Shown piece by piece: positions 7,626-17,274 of a DNA stretch of 58,944 nt (positions within the stretch are counted from its first letter, which is position 1; the number at the start of each line of letters is the position of its first letter). This DNA is from Phormidium sp. OSCR (lineage in GTDB: Bacteria; Cyanobacteriota; Cyanobacteriia; Cyanobacteriales; Geitlerinemataceae). The notes beneath the pieces were generated by a model. That model made no database searches and was not told the DNA's origin. It was given only the letters and a program-made list of their open reading frames with translations. The DNA lies in NCBI GenBank assembly GCA_001314905.1, contig LJZT01000014.1, forward strand, positions 1-58,944. Direction: 5' to 3'. The translations under genes were made by a program, and so were the position numbers.

Positions 7626-8784
7626 GCAGTCCGACAAAGTGCAGGGGACCATAGCCGGTAATCAACTCCGCCATCAAGGCCAGGAATCCCAACATGGCCA
7701 GACGACCATTCCAGGTTTCGGCGGAGGCGGTTAGACCCCATTCCCAACGTTCTTGAGGATAGAACTTGGTTTTCTTGGGAGGGTGCATGACGCCGTCAAA
7801 GCTGATACTGGGGGCTTGGCTGGCTTCTTCGACTAAGTCGGCTAAGTCCTCGATGAACATGGGATGGGTGTTGAGGGCGGGAACGCGATGGAAATGTTCA
7901 ATTCCGGCTTCTTGGGCCACTTCCCGATATTCCATATCGATTTCTTGCAGGGTTTCGATATGTTCTGAGACAAAGCTAATGGGAACAACCACCAGGGTAT
8001 TGACACCCTCGGCGGCTAGGTTCTCGATCGCATCCTCGGTATAGGGTTGCAGCCATTCTACGGGACCGACGCGACTTTGATAGGCTAGGGTGTACTGATT
8101 GGGGCGATTGAGGGTGGTCATAATCCCCTCAGTGCATTTCTCAATTTCTTCTTGGTAGGGATCGCCGGCTTCCTCGACGTAACTGCGGGGAACCCCATGG
8201 GCGCTGAAGAAAATATGGGCTTGGTCCGGGTTGGGGAGGCGATCAAGTTCTCGGGCGATCAGATCGGCCATGGCGCTGAGATACCCGGGGCGATCGTACC
8301 AGGAGGGAATGACGGTATAATCAAGGTTCTGGAGTTGCTCATCCTCCTTCCATAGTTGTTCCAATAGTCGGAAGCTTGAGCCACTGGTACTGATGGAAAA
8401 TTGCGGATACAGGGGCAAAATCACCAATTTTTCGAGTTGGTCTCGCTTCAACTGGGCGATCGCCTCCTCGGTAAAGGGATTCCAGTAACGCATCCCCACA
8501 TAAACCTGGGTGTCATGTCCCCGCTGTTTTAGCGTCGCTTCCAGGGCGCGGGCCTGTTCTTCTGTAATCCGGCGCAGGGGTGAGCCTCCACCAATTTGTT
8601 GGTAGTTTTCCTGAGATTTTTGGGTTCTCAGGCTTGAAATCATCCACGCCAGCGGTTTCTGCAACCAGGAGAAGGGTAGGCGGATAATCTCGGGATCGGA
8701 GAATAGGTTGTAGAGGAATGGTCGGACATCTTCGAGCTTGTCCGGACCTCCCAAGTTCAGCAGAAGAACGCCAACGCGACCCAT
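7621..8784 (-). CDS. hemH: Ferrochelatase with C-terminal CAB/Hlip segment
   Basis: HemH inserts Fe(II) into protoporphyrin IX, the last step of haem synthesis. I start it at [14 protein letters not shown] (ATG 8784), the family N-terminus; the longer frame is unsupported. Family motifs: [25 protein letters not shown] with the active-site His, and [14 protein letters not shown] with the conserved Glu. After the catalytic domain a short linker leads to [19 protein letters not shown], the ExxNGRxAMxGF chlorophyll-binding helix found in cyanobacterial and plastid type ferrochelatases. That helix should anchor the enzyme in the thylakoid and tie it to chlorophyll metabolism. The length of 387 residues is typical for the fused form. 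Confidence 0.96.
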   Translation of the reverse strand: MGRVGVLLLNLGGPDKLEDVRPFLYNLFSDPEIIRLPFSWLQKPLAWMISSLRTQKSQENYQQIGGGSPLRRITEEQARALEATLKQRGHDTQVYVGMRYWNPFTEEAIAQLKRDQLEKLVILPLYPQFSISTSGSSFRLLEQLWKEDEQLQNLDYTVIPSWYDRPGYLSAMADLIARELDRLPNPDQAHIFFSAHGVPRSYVEEAGDPYQEEIEKCTEGIMTTLNRPNQYTLAYQSRVGPVEWLQPYTEDAIENLAAEGVNTLVVVPISFVSEHIETLQEIDMEYREVAQEAGIEHFHRVPALNTHPMFIEDLADLVEEASQAPSISFDGVMHPPKKTKFYPQERWEWGLTASAETWNGRLAMLGFLALMAELITGYGPLHFVGLL

Positions 8785-9161
8785 AGCAGCCTGTGTTTCC
8801 CAATTTTTTAGATTCTTTACCAATATTAACAGTCGCGGTGGCGATCGACAACCACTCTGGTCGAAATCCCCTCGAAATCCCCGCAGCCTCTCAGCCGATT
8901 TGTGCCTAAAGTAACAGAGTGTTGCTTTTTTTGACGATTTTTGACGATGCCTAAGAAACCCCTTGTCAAACTTTGACATTTATGAGTCTGGGCGATCGCC
9001 CCTCCCCAGAGGTAAGCCTTGGCTCGTCTTTCTCTCCAAGGAGGTTCAGATTTTCACCGGAATCTGCTATGGTTATCACTCAAGTTCAGGACAGCAAATA
9101 AGCTTAAAATTGCAGCCAAGAATTACTGAATTTTGGTCAGCATCCACGTAAGCAACTACTC
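8785..9161. other. Divergent promoter spacer between hemH and the methylase
   Basis: This gene-free stretch of 377 bp must hold the promoters of hemH (minus) and the methyltransferase (plus). It contains two short perfect tandem duplications, TCGAAATCCCC x2 (8861-8882) and TTGACGAT-x2 x2 (8931-8949). No RNA gene seen. Confidence 0.45.
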
Positions 9162-10064
9162 ATGAAATCTACCACTATGTCTGCCGATTTTAATTTAGTT
9201 AAAGTCTCCCTCACCCCACCCCTCAAATGGGCGGGTGGGAAACGGTGGCTGGTGGATAGCCTGAAACCCTATTGGGCAAAACATTCGACAGGGCGGCTGG
9301 TTGAGCCATTTTGTGGTGGGTTGGCGATCGCCCTCGGACTCGCTCCAAAACAGGCTTTGCTCAATGACATTAACCCCCATTTAATTAACTTTTATTCTTG
9401 GATTCAGCAAGGACTCGACATTATCATTCAAACCAAAAATGACTCAAATACATACTATGAATATCGCAAAAACTTCAATTCTTTAATCACTCAAAAACAG
9501 GACAACACCGCCGAAGCTGCACAACTCTTTTACTACCTAAACCGAACCGGATTTAATGGCCTCTGTCGGTTCAACCGCAAGGGCCTGTTTAATGTGCCAT
9601 TTGGACGATATAAAAAAATAAACTATAAAACAGACTTTCGGGAGTATCAGCCCCTGTTCCGCCATTGGCAGTTTCAAAACTCAGATTTTGAGGACTTAGC
9701 CATCCAAGACGGAGATTTTATCTATGCCGATCCCCCCTATGACGTAGAATTTCGCCAATATTCCAGTGGTGGCTTCGGCTGGGAAGATCAAGAACGCTTA
9801 GCCCGTTGGCTGGCCGAGCAAGCGGTTCCGGTCATTGCCTCAAACCAAGCAACGGAGAGGATTTTAGCCTTGTACCAGCATCATGGCTTCGAGGTGAAAA
9901 CCCGGCCCGCCCCGCGTCGCATCAGTTGCAACGGCGATCGCCGCCCCGCCCAAGAGATGGTCGCGTTTAAAAACATCGACCGAGAATTGCGGCCATCGTC
10001 TGGCCTGCCACCCGCCAATTTAGACGCTGCTCATACTCACGACGGGCTTGATAGGCAAGATTGA
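9162..10064 (+). CDS. DNA adenine N6-methyltransferase, Dam/D12 class
   Basis: The layout is that of D12-class (alpha) adenine methyltransferases: an N-terminal LKWAGGKRWL (AdoMet-binding, about residue 20), the VEPFCGGLAIAL motif I region (about 46) and catalytic DPPY in IYADPPYDVEF (about 190). It is an orphan, with no restriction gene nearby. Close relatives in cyanobacteria methylate GATC, the core of the abundant HIP1 octamer, so GATC is the likely target (inference). The conserved fold should end near EMVAFKNI, but the frame runs about 28 residues further and overlaps the 3' end of the convergent glycosyltransferase by 98 bp. An internal ATG six codons in (MSADF) is an alternative start. 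Confidence 0.92.
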   Translation: MKSTTMSADFNLVKVSLTPPLKWAGGKRWLVDSLKPYWAKHSTGRLVEPFCGGLAIALGLAPKQALLNDINPHLINFYSWIQQGLDIIIQTKNDSNTYYEYRKNFNSLITQKQDNTAEAAQLFYYLNRTGFNGLCRFNRKGLFNVPFGRYKKINYKTDFREYQPLFRHWQFQNSDFEDLAIQDGDFIYADPPYDVEFRQYSSGGFGWEDQERLARWLAEQAVPVIASNQATERILALYQHHGFEVKTRPAPRRISCNGDRRPAQEMVAFKNIDRELRPSSGLPPANLDAAHTHDGLDRQD

Positions 10065-11142
10065 GATAGCGATCGCGCTCCTCAAACAACTCCTGGACAT
10101 ACCTCGACGCTCCCTCAACAAACTCATGGCGAGGAAACGTCCGTCCATTGCGATCGTTCTCTACAATCGTCGGGATGCCATCAACCGCCGTCGCCAAAAC
10201 CGGAACCCCAAAGGCATTGGCTTCACAGAGAACATTGCCATAGGTTTCGGCTTCCGAGGGTAATACTAGCAGGTGCGATCGCTCAAACAATTCCGCCATC
10301 GCCATGGCCCCCGCCTCACTGAACTTGTCAATAAAGCCGACTGAGCTGACATACGACAACGCCTCAACCTCTTGAGGAACCCGCCCCCCCACCAAAGTCA
10401 GTTGAGTGGGAATCCCCTGCTGGTTCAGCCGCCCCGCCATCGCCACCGCCAAATCGCCCCCCTTCCGTTGCCAATCTACCCCCACAAACAGTAAATTTAG
10501 AGTTGCCTCAGAGCGTTGGGCGATCGCCGTCTTCACCCGCTCTAAACTCGGCTCATCCGCTAAATTCGCCCCATAGGGAACCACATCAATACACTCTCTG
10601 GGGACAGCATATTGCTCATGGGCATTATCCGCCGCCCAATGAGAGGGAAAAACAAAACGCTGGCAAGTTTTTACCGATTGGCGATCGAAATCTTTAAATC
10701 CTCGAATCGTCTCCCCACAGAGATTCTGATAATCAGGATAACGATCTAACAACGGCGTAAACAAATTCGTGGCCCAGAGAATCACCGGGACATCTACCCG
10801 TAACTGAGAGACTAACGTCGTATCAGAGCCAATAATTAAATCAACCGGGTCATTCCGTAACCGCTCTTGAATTTGTTTTGCCAACGAAGCGCCCAAATGG
10901 GGCGTTGCCCAATGCACATAGCGTTGCTTGCAGACCGACTCATACCACCAACGTTTGACGTTAACCTGACGGTTACGCCAAGGAGACAGTTGATAATCCA
11001 ATGCACAAATATAGTTAACCTCAGCAAAGGATTCTAAACTTTTTGCCTTATTGTAATTCGTATAAATAAAACCATACTCCGAGCGAGTCCAACTTTGCGG
11101 GTTCAACAAATCAAAATAGTTTAAATAGGCAACTTTCATCAT
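9967..11142 (-). CDS. GT4-type glycosyltransferase
   Basis: A 391-residue GT-B fold protein. The C-terminal half has LLFVGVDWQRKGGDLAV (donor-domain start), LVLPSEAETYGNVLCEANAFGVPVLA with the EX7E-type signature (E-AETYGNV-LCE), and a following DGIPTIVEN loop. These are hallmarks of the GT4 group that uses nucleotide-sugars. The N-terminal acceptor domain (YLNYFDLLNPQSWTRSEYGF) is not diagnostic. It is transcribed away from the sulfotransferase cluster, which begins 157 bp from its start, so both may share a divergent control region. Its last 98 bp overlap the methylase gene tail to tail. Role in polysaccharide assembly is inferred from context. Confidence 0.85.
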   Translation of the reverse strand: MMKVAYLNYFDLLNPQSWTRSEYGFIYTNYNKAKSLESFAEVNYICALDYQLSPWRNRQVNVKRWWYESVCKQRYVHWATPHLGASLAKQIQERLRNDPVDLIIGSDTTLVSQLRVDVPVILWATNLFTPLLDRYPDYQNLCGETIRGFKDFDRQSVKTCQRFVFPSHWAADNAHEQYAVPRECIDVVPYGANLADEPSLERVKTAIAQRSEATLNLLFVGVDWQRKGGDLAVAMAGRLNQQGIPTQLTLVGGRVPQEVEALSYVSSVGFIDKFSEAGAMAMAELFERSHLLVLPSEAETYGNVLCEANAFGVPVLATAVDGIPTIVENDRNGRTFPRHEFVEGASRYVQELFEERDRYLNLAYQARREYEQRLNWRVAGQTMAAILGRCF

Positions 11143-11299
11143 GTCATTCTCCTAACCTAACCGTTCGGGAACTATTGAGTGATATCGAGCTGTTCGACAG
11201 CATGACGCTGACGTTCACGCTGATGATAGGGTATAACCGCTGTATCCTGTCCTCTAAGACCTGCGTGTCTGCCTGTCCCTCTCCCAGCCTTGACGATTC

Positions 11300-14200
11300 A
11301 TGTCCCTCGTTTCTGTAATCTGTACCGCGTTCCCGACGGACTTAGACTCAGCCGAAACCCGAGCGAGTCTGGAGTCGGTTTTGGCGGGAACCTATCAAGA
11401 GTTTGAACTAATTTGTATCGGAGCGAGGGAGACTGAGAGCGTCTCAGAGCCACTCGACGACTCACGATTACGCTGGATTGACCCCTCCCCAAACAGCAAT
11501 TTAACAGTCCTTGAGCAAGCCGTGGCCCAGAGTCGAGGCGAGCTGATTACCTGGATTCAGCCGGGAGATCGTTGGCAGCGAGAGAAACTGAGCCGACAGG
11601 TGGCCGCCTTGGCCGCCGCTGACGACCCTCAGACGGCGATCGCGACCAGCAAAGTCTCTCAGGATGGCAACCCCCTCCCCATCCCCACCATCCCCCCAGA
11701 CGCTCCCTCAGCAACACTCTATGACGCTCTGCGGCTCTACTACCATTGGCAAACCTTATCAAATCCCCTGATTCGCCGGGAAGCCTGGTTGGCCGTAGCT
11801 GGGGAGAGATTAGAACTTGAGGAATCCGACCTCTTCTGCGGCGGCTGGCGGCTGGCTGTGGCCTTGACTGAACAATTCCAGGCCATCACCCTCGACGAGA
11901 CGTTAGTGGAACTGGCCCCCTGGACCAGCCCAACTTTGAGCCAATGGCAACAGTTGCGACAAGCCTTAGAGGAAACCCTCGCCACCCTGGTCACTCCAGA
12001 GGACCCGCCAGACCTTCAGAGCAAGGCTCAACATAACCAATACAAGTATCTCTTGGCCCGTGCCTTGTGCGATTCCCTGACCCCAGACCTGGCCGCTGAA
12101 CTGCCACCTATTCTTAAAACTCTGTATCAAGATGACCCCAGTATCCAACATGAGGGAGCGTTAATTGTCGAGACCTACCGACGATTGGCCACGGGAGACC
12201 GCTTAAACCTCAGCCATCGCTGGTTCGCTACCCTGCAAGTGACCCCCACACCGCTGATTACGGTGGTTGTCCCTGTTTACAACGGCGAAGCGACCATCGC
12301 GGCCACGATCGACTCGGTGTTGGAGCAAACTTTCACTGATATTGAACTACTCATCATCGACGATGGTTGTACCGATAATACGGCGGCGATCGTCGATCGC
12401 ATCAGCGACTATCGACTGCGACGGCTGGCCTACGACAATGCTGGACTGGCGGCGAGTCGTAATCGGGGCTTACAGGAGGCGCGGGGAACTTATATTTCCT
12501 TTATCGATGCTGATGATCTCTGGCATCCCCGGAAGCTAGAGGCTCAATATCAACAGTTGACCTGTCCCCCCGAGACTCACGCCAATCTGCGATCGCTCTA
12601 CGGTGTGGCCTACAGTTGGACCGACTATATTGATGAGTCCGGCAACGTCCTCAAAGCCGGCAGTCATCTGACCCTCGACGGTGATGCGTTGGCTCATTTG
12701 CTACTGGCGGATTTCCTTGAAAGTGGCTCTAATGCCCTAATTCGCACGGAGGCCGCTCGCCAGGTGGGGGGATTTGATGAGTCTCTCCCCGCTGCCGAGG
12801 ATTGGGACTTTTTCCTGAAACTGGCCCGCCGTTATTTCTTTGTCTGTGTCCCCGAAGCTCAGGTTTATTATCGGGTTAGCGCCAGTTCCATGTCCTCGAA
12901 GTTGCAGCAACAGGAAACAGCCTGTCTAACGGTGTTAGAACGGGCGTTTAGGGATGCCCCACAAGCCCTACAGACCCTGCGATCGCAAAGTTTTACCAAT
13001 CTGTACCAATACCTCAGTTATCGCGCCTTACAGCCTCCCCTAACCCCGGAAAACTGCCGCCTGGCGTTGGGGTTTTTGCAAAACATCGAACGTTGGGACC
13101 CTCAAGCTCACCGCTACCAAACCCTACTGACGGACTTACAAACCCTCTGCCGTATTTACCAGGATAATGCTCCCCGCCTGGCGACTCGTCTGTGTGAGGC
13201 GGGTTCACTGGCACCTCAGGTTGAAGATCTCTTCCAACACACGCGATCGCGTCCCTATCCCGCCATCTCCGTCATTATCCCCGCCTACAACGCCCAAGAC
13301 ACCATCGGCGAAACCCTAGAATCAGTTTTAGCTCAAACCTGGACTGACTTTGAAATTATCGTCATCGATGATGGTTCAACGGATAACACCGTCGCCGCCG
13401 TCAAGGCGATCGACGACCCTCGCCTCAAACTCTTCTCTTACCCCAATGCGGGCCAGGGAGAAAGTCGTAATCGCGGCGCGTGTCACGCCATCGGAGAGTT
13501 TTTCGCCTTCCTAGATTCCGATGACCTCTGGACCCGAGATAAACTTGAATCCCAATATCGCGCCATCGTCGATTGGCAGCCTCCGGCCGCTGCTGAATCC
13601 CTTTATCAGACCCGTCAGCCGGCGATCGCCTATAGTTGGGTCGATTGGATTGATATCTCGGGCCGCTTTCTCCAGCGCGGTTGTGAGTACACCAGCAATG
13701 GCTATGTGTATCCTAAACTTTTGCTAAGTGATTTCATTGCTGGCGGTTCCAATGCGATGATGTGGCGGGGTGCGTTTTATCAAGTTCGGGGGTTTAATCC
13801 TGATTTTCCTCCGGCCGAAGATCGAGATATGTGGTTGCGGCTGGCGGAGAAGTTTCATTTCGTGGCTGTGGAGAAGCCTCAGTTGCGCTATCGACAGGTT
13901 CCCACCTCCCAATCGGCGAATGTCGTGCGCATGGAGCGATCGCAATTGCGAGTTTTAGAAGCCGCCTTTGAACGCGCACCTGAGGTTCCACCCTTTGCCA
14001 AAACCCCAGAGTATCTGCCGGCCTATCGCGCCCAAACCTACGCCAACTCCTATAAATATCTCACCTTCAAAGCCCTAGAGGGAGACCCGAAACCGCAACA
14101 AGGCCGGTTAGCCATACGACTGTTTTGGACAGTGCTACAGTATGAACCTCAACTCTGGCAAGAACGCCGTTTTGTGATTAAACTCTGGCTACGGATTCTC

Positions 14201-14323
14201 ATCACCGCTTTTTGTCCCCCAGCTTGGACTCAATCGGTGTTACAACGATTTCCCACCTTTCCCCGATTACATGGGGATTTGTTGGGATACACCAAAATGG
14301 ATGTTCCGATGGATGTGTCGTGA
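11300..14323 (+). CDS. Multi-domain GT2 glycosyltransferase
   Basis: This 1007-residue protein is built from three GT2-like units. Residues 1-120 look like a degraded GT-A fold (MSLVSVICTAFPTD..., WIQPGDRW in place of the metal site). The second unit begins near residue 317 (ITVVVPVYNGEATI, LLIIDDGCTDNT, SFIDADDLWHP) and the third near 652 (ISVIIPAYNAQDTI, IVIDDGSTDNT, AFLDSDDLWTR). Units two and three keep the nucleotide-binding Asp and the DxD-type site. The C-terminal halves share an Ala-Glu-Asp-(W/R)-D acceptor region. No membrane segment is obvious, so it should act at the cytosolic face on a growing chain, possibly adding two alternating sugars. It is probably the first gene of the cluster and has an ATG start. 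Confidence 0.88.
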   Translation: MSLVSVICTAFPTDLDSAETRASLESVLAGTYQEFELICIGARETESVSEPLDDSRLRWIDPSPNSNLTVLEQAVAQSRGELITWIQPGDRWQREKLSRQVAALAAADDPQTAIATSKVSQDGNPLPIPTIPPDAPSATLYDALRLYYHWQTLSNPLIRREAWLAVAGERLELEESDLFCGGWRLAVALTEQFQAITLDETLVELAPWTSPTLSQWQQLRQALEETLATLVTPEDPPDLQSKAQHNQYKYLLARALCDSLTPDLAAELPPILKTLYQDDPSIQHEGALIVETYRRLATGDRLNLSHRWFATLQVTPTPLITVVVPVYNGEATIAATIDSVLEQTFTDIELLIIDDGCTDNTAAIVDRISDYRLRRLAYDNAGLAASRNRGLQEARGTYISFIDADDLWHPRKLEAQYQQLTCPPETHANLRSLYGVAYSWTDYIDESGNVLKAGSHLTLDGDALAHLLLADFLESGSNALIRTEAARQVGGFDESLPAAEDWDFFLKLARRYFFVCVPEAQVYYRVSASSMSSKLQQQETACLTVLERAFRDAPQALQTLRSQSFTNLYQYLSYRALQPPLTPENCRLALGFLQNIERWDPQAHRYQTLLTDLQTLCRIYQDNAPRLATRLCEAGSLAPQVEDLFQHTRSRPYPAISVIIPAYNAQDTIGETLESVLAQTWTDFEIIVIDDGSTDNTVAAVKAIDDPRLKLFSYPNAGQGESRNRGACHAIGEFFAFLDSDDLWTRDKLESQYRAIVDWQPPAAAESLYQTRQPAIAYSWVDWIDISGRFLQRGCEYTSNGYVYPKLLLSDFIAGGSNAMMWRGAFYQVRGFNPDFPPAEDRDMWLRLAEKFHFVAVEKPQLRYRQVPTSQSANVVRMERSQLRVLEAAFERAPEVPPFAKTPEYLPAYRAQTYANSYKYLTFKALEGDPKPQQGRLAIRLFWTVLQYEPQLWQERRFVIKLWLRILITAFCPPAWTQSVLQRFPTFPRLHGDLLGYTKMDVPMDVS

Positions 14324-14380
14324 AAGGCTTGACCTTAACGTCCACTCAACTGCAACTTGCTTAACCTAGACCGTTTAACC

Positions 14381-15997
14381 ATGAAAGCGAAAATTAAATC
14401 ACAATTACGGCGGGGTCGGACTTGGTTAACGACTCGTCCACGGCAATTGAAGTCGGTCTATTGGCGGGTTTTAACTCGCATTCACCCTAACAATCCTTGG
14501 CCCCATTATCATTTGGCTAAACTTCAACTACAGCAGCAACAGTGGTCTGAGGCTGAGGCATCATTTCGTCGTTGTCTTGCGTTGGATAAAACGATCGCCC
14601 TCGCTCACCATGAGTTAGGAGATGTCCTGCAACAACAGGGAAAATTTGAGGCGGCGGCGGCGGCATATCGGCAGGCGATCGCCCTCAATCCAGAGTTTTC
14701 TTGGTCCCATCATAACTTAGGGGATGCTCTCGGACATCAACAAGACTATCAGGGTGCAATTAACGCCTATAAAGAGGCAATAAAACTCGCCCCCAATTGC
14801 TTTGAAAGTCATCATAATTTGGCTAAAACGTATAGTACGTTAAACCAGTGGTCAGCGAGTGCTAAGGCGTATCAAAACGCAATTGAAGTCTCAGCAAAAT
14901 CCCAAAATCCTCCCTTTCAACTGTTGTATGACTACGCCGGGGTATTATTACGTCTCAACGATACCTCAACCTTGAGTCAAGTTTATCTAAAAACTATCGA
15001 AGTTAATCCCGAATTTTCTTGGTTTTATCACTTTATTTTTTGGAGAACTCTCAAAGCTGAACAGCAACTTCCTGAGGCAGAAGCAGCCTATAAACAAGCA
15101 TTAAAAAAACATCCCAACAGCACCGAAGTTTATATTAATTTAGGGGAAGCCTTCAGCCATCAAGACAAAATCAGTGAGGCTCTACCCTACTATAAACAGG
15201 CCTTGCAACGTCAATTAGCAAAGCCTTACCCAGAATTAGCAAAATTGTGTGAGGCTAATCCAGACAGAACCGACCTCAAAACAAAGCCAGATTTTATTAT
15301 TTTAGGGGCGCAAAAAGCGGGAACTAGCTCCCTCTATATGTATTTAACACAACATCCGAATATCATTCCCGCACTTCGCAAAGAAGTTGAATTTTGGTCC
15401 TGGAAATACCGACGAGGTCATGATTGGTACTTTGCTCATTTTCCGCCGCTACCCGAAGCAGGAAAATTTCTAACGGGGGAAGCCTGTCCTGGATATTTGG
15501 ACTTTTACGTGACACCAGAACGAATCCGCGAATTTCTGCCCAATGTCAAATTTATGGTGTTGTTCAGAAATCCCGTAGATCGGGCGATTTCTCACTATTA
15601 TCACTGGGTGCGACGACAACAAGAAACCTTACCCTTGCCCGAGGCGATCGCCGCCGCCAAACAGGAATTAGAAAACCAAGGAAATGCCTGGGATTTACCC
15701 AGTAATTATCTCGCCCGAGGGATATACGTCGAATTTATCCAACATTGGTTTTCATTATTTCCCCGTGAGCAGTTCCTGTTCCTCGAAAGTGAAGCGTTTT
15801 ATCAAAACCCCTCTGCCAGTCTTCAGGAGGTTTATCAATTCCTAAACCTCGACGCTCATCCCCTAACCGACCATCGGAAATACAATGCTGGGTCCTATCG
15901 ACCGGCAGAGGCAGACATTCGTCAAGAACTACAAGCCTTTTATAAGCCCTATAACCAGAAGTTACAAGCCTTACTCGATTGTGAGTTTAGCTGGTAA
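14381..15997 (+). CDS. TPR-sulfotransferase fusion 1
   Basis: Residues 35-300 are tetratricopeptide repeats (NPWPHYHLAKLQLQQQQW, AHHELGDVLQQQGKFEAAAA, SHHNLGDALGHQQDYQGA and others). Residues 305-538 form a PAPS-dependent sulfotransferase: 5'-phosphosulfate loop GAQKAGTSSLY (about 308), the RKEVEFWSWKYRRGHDWY block and the 3'-phosphate motif RNPVDRAISHYYH (about 394). The KE..FW and DWY text resembles the heparan-sulfate sulfotransferase group, so a polysaccharide acceptor is plausible. I take the ATG at 14381; an upstream TTG would add eight residues. It lies 57 bp after the large GT2 gene and is followed 43 bp later by a second sulfotransferase. Confidence 0.9.
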   Translation: MKAKIKSQLRRGRTWLTTRPRQLKSVYWRVLTRIHPNNPWPHYHLAKLQLQQQQWSEAEASFRRCLALDKTIALAHHELGDVLQQQGKFEAAAAAYRQAIALNPEFSWSHHNLGDALGHQQDYQGAINAYKEAIKLAPNCFESHHNLAKTYSTLNQWSASAKAYQNAIEVSAKSQNPPFQLLYDYAGVLLRLNDTSTLSQVYLKTIEVNPEFSWFYHFIFWRTLKAEQQLPEAEAAYKQALKKHPNSTEVYINLGEAFSHQDKISEALPYYKQALQRQLAKPYPELAKLCEANPDRTDLKTKPDFIILGAQKAGTSSLYMYLTQHPNIIPALRKEVEFWSWKYRRGHDWYFAHFPPLPEAGKFLTGEACPGYLDFYVTPERIREFLPNVKFMVLFRNPVDRAISHYYHWVRRQQETLPLPEAIAAAKQELENQGNAWDLPSNYLARGIYVEFIQHWFSLFPREQFLFLESEAFYQNPSASLQEVYQFLNLDAHPLTDHRKYNAGSYRPAEADIRQELQAFYKPYNQKLQALLDCEFSW

Positions 15998-16040
15998 GTT
16001 CAACAGGATCATCCTCAACCATGGCCACCCCAAATTTCCT

Positions 16041-17234
16041 ATGAAACTCTCCCCCTTCCTCCATCGACTCAGGGGAAACCTAAGCCTTCTCTATCATCAA
16101 ATCACCTCCCCCAATACCGCCGAGCAACCCCTCGATGACATTGCCCTACAACTGCTGCAACAGCACAAGCAAGAAGCCGCATTAGCCGCCTTCTCTCGGG
16201 CAATTCAAGCTAAACCTAACCAAGATTGGCTGAGCCGTTTCCAACTCTGGGCTATCCTGGAACAGCCCCATCAACCGGGTATCGCCGCCTGGGGAGAAAG
16301 ACTCGTGGATATCCTCGAAACCCTCGCCCAACAGCATCCCCAGGAGCGAACCTGCGCCTTAAACCTCGCCGAAGCCCTAACCCGCCTCGGACAGTTCCAG
16401 GCCGCCCGTCCCTGGTATCGTCGCGCGGTGGAAAACCGCCTCAAGCGCGATCGCCCCGATTTAGCCCATCTCCAACCCCATCTCCAGCTTGGTTCAGCCC
16501 CATCTAGCCCCCAGTTCACCATCATCGGCGTCATGAAAGGGGGAACCACCTCCCTGTACCATTACCTCAGTCATCATCCCCAGATTGTCCCGAGCGCCCG
16601 CAAAGAAATTGATTTTTGGTCTTGGCGATATCAACGGGGATTAGACTGGTATCTAGCCCATTTTGCCTCACTACCCGATTCCGGCACTTACATCAGCGGC
16701 GATGCCAGTCCCACCTATTTTTCCCATCAAAACGCGCCCCAACGGCTGGCTCAAACCTATCCCAACATGAAAATCGTAGCCGTGTTGCGGAACCCCGTTG
16801 ACCGTACCATTTCTCACTACCACCATGCCTGTCGTGAAGGGGTTGAACAGCGGTCTCTAGGGGACGCCTTGCGATCGCACCGTCAGCAACTCGACAGCAA
16901 CAGCCATGACCCCAACAAACTCAATAACTACCTCGCCAGCAGCCTCTATGTTCCCCCCCTAACCCGCTGGTTTTCCTGTTTCCCGCGCCAGCAAATTCAC
17001 ATTATCTTTAGCGAAACCCTGTTCCAACAGCCTCAAGCGACCCTAGATCGTCTCTGTGAGTTTTTAGACATTCCATCCTACTCCCTCCCCTCAGCCACCA
17101 ACCGCAATCCCGGTCAATACCAACCCAGTGACCCCGATATTCGTCAGGAGCTGCAAGCCTTCTTTGAACCCCATACTCGTCAACTCCAAGAGTTACTTGA
17201 GATATCCCTACCCGAGGAACATATTAACCCCTAA
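16041..17234 (+). CDS. TPR-like/sulfotransferase fusion 2
   Basis: A 397-residue protein. About 150 residues of helical repeat (ALQLLQQHKQEAALAAFSRA, CALNLAEALTRLGQFQAARP) precede the sulfotransferase domain. The PAPS loop is GVMKGGTTSLYHYL (about 162), the second block RKEIDFWSWRYQRGLDWY and the 3'-phosphate site RNPVDRTISHYHH (about 249). The loop retains the lysine that contacts the sulfate donor. The start is the ATG at 16041, in frame with a longer ORF whose 5' part overlaps the preceding gene and looks non-coding. Shared text with the neighbouring sulfotransferases shows that they are paralogues. Confidence 0.9.
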   Translation: MKLSPFLHRLRGNLSLLYHQITSPNTAEQPLDDIALQLLQQHKQEAALAAFSRAIQAKPNQDWLSRFQLWAILEQPHQPGIAAWGERLVDILETLAQQHPQERTCALNLAEALTRLGQFQAARPWYRRAVENRLKRDRPDLAHLQPHLQLGSAPSSPQFTIIGVMKGGTTSLYHYLSHHPQIVPSARKEIDFWSWRYQRGLDWYLAHFASLPDSGTYISGDASPTYFSHQNAPQRLAQTYPNMKIVAVLRNPVDRTISHYHHACREGVEQRSLGDALRSHRQQLDSNSHDPNKLNNYLASSLYVPPLTRWFSCFPRQQIHIIFSETLFQQPQATLDRLCEFLDIPSYSLPSATNRNPGQYQPSDPDIRQELQAFFEPHTRQLQELLEISLPEEHINP

Positions 17235-17274
17235 CCTGGCCCTATAACCTGGCTTACTCCCCCTAATTCTCACT

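Noticed and set aside
8785-8979. N-terminal extension of ferrochelatase to 8979
   Set aside because: The family starts at [14 protein letters not shown]; the extension has no targeting or conserved text and crosses the promoter region.
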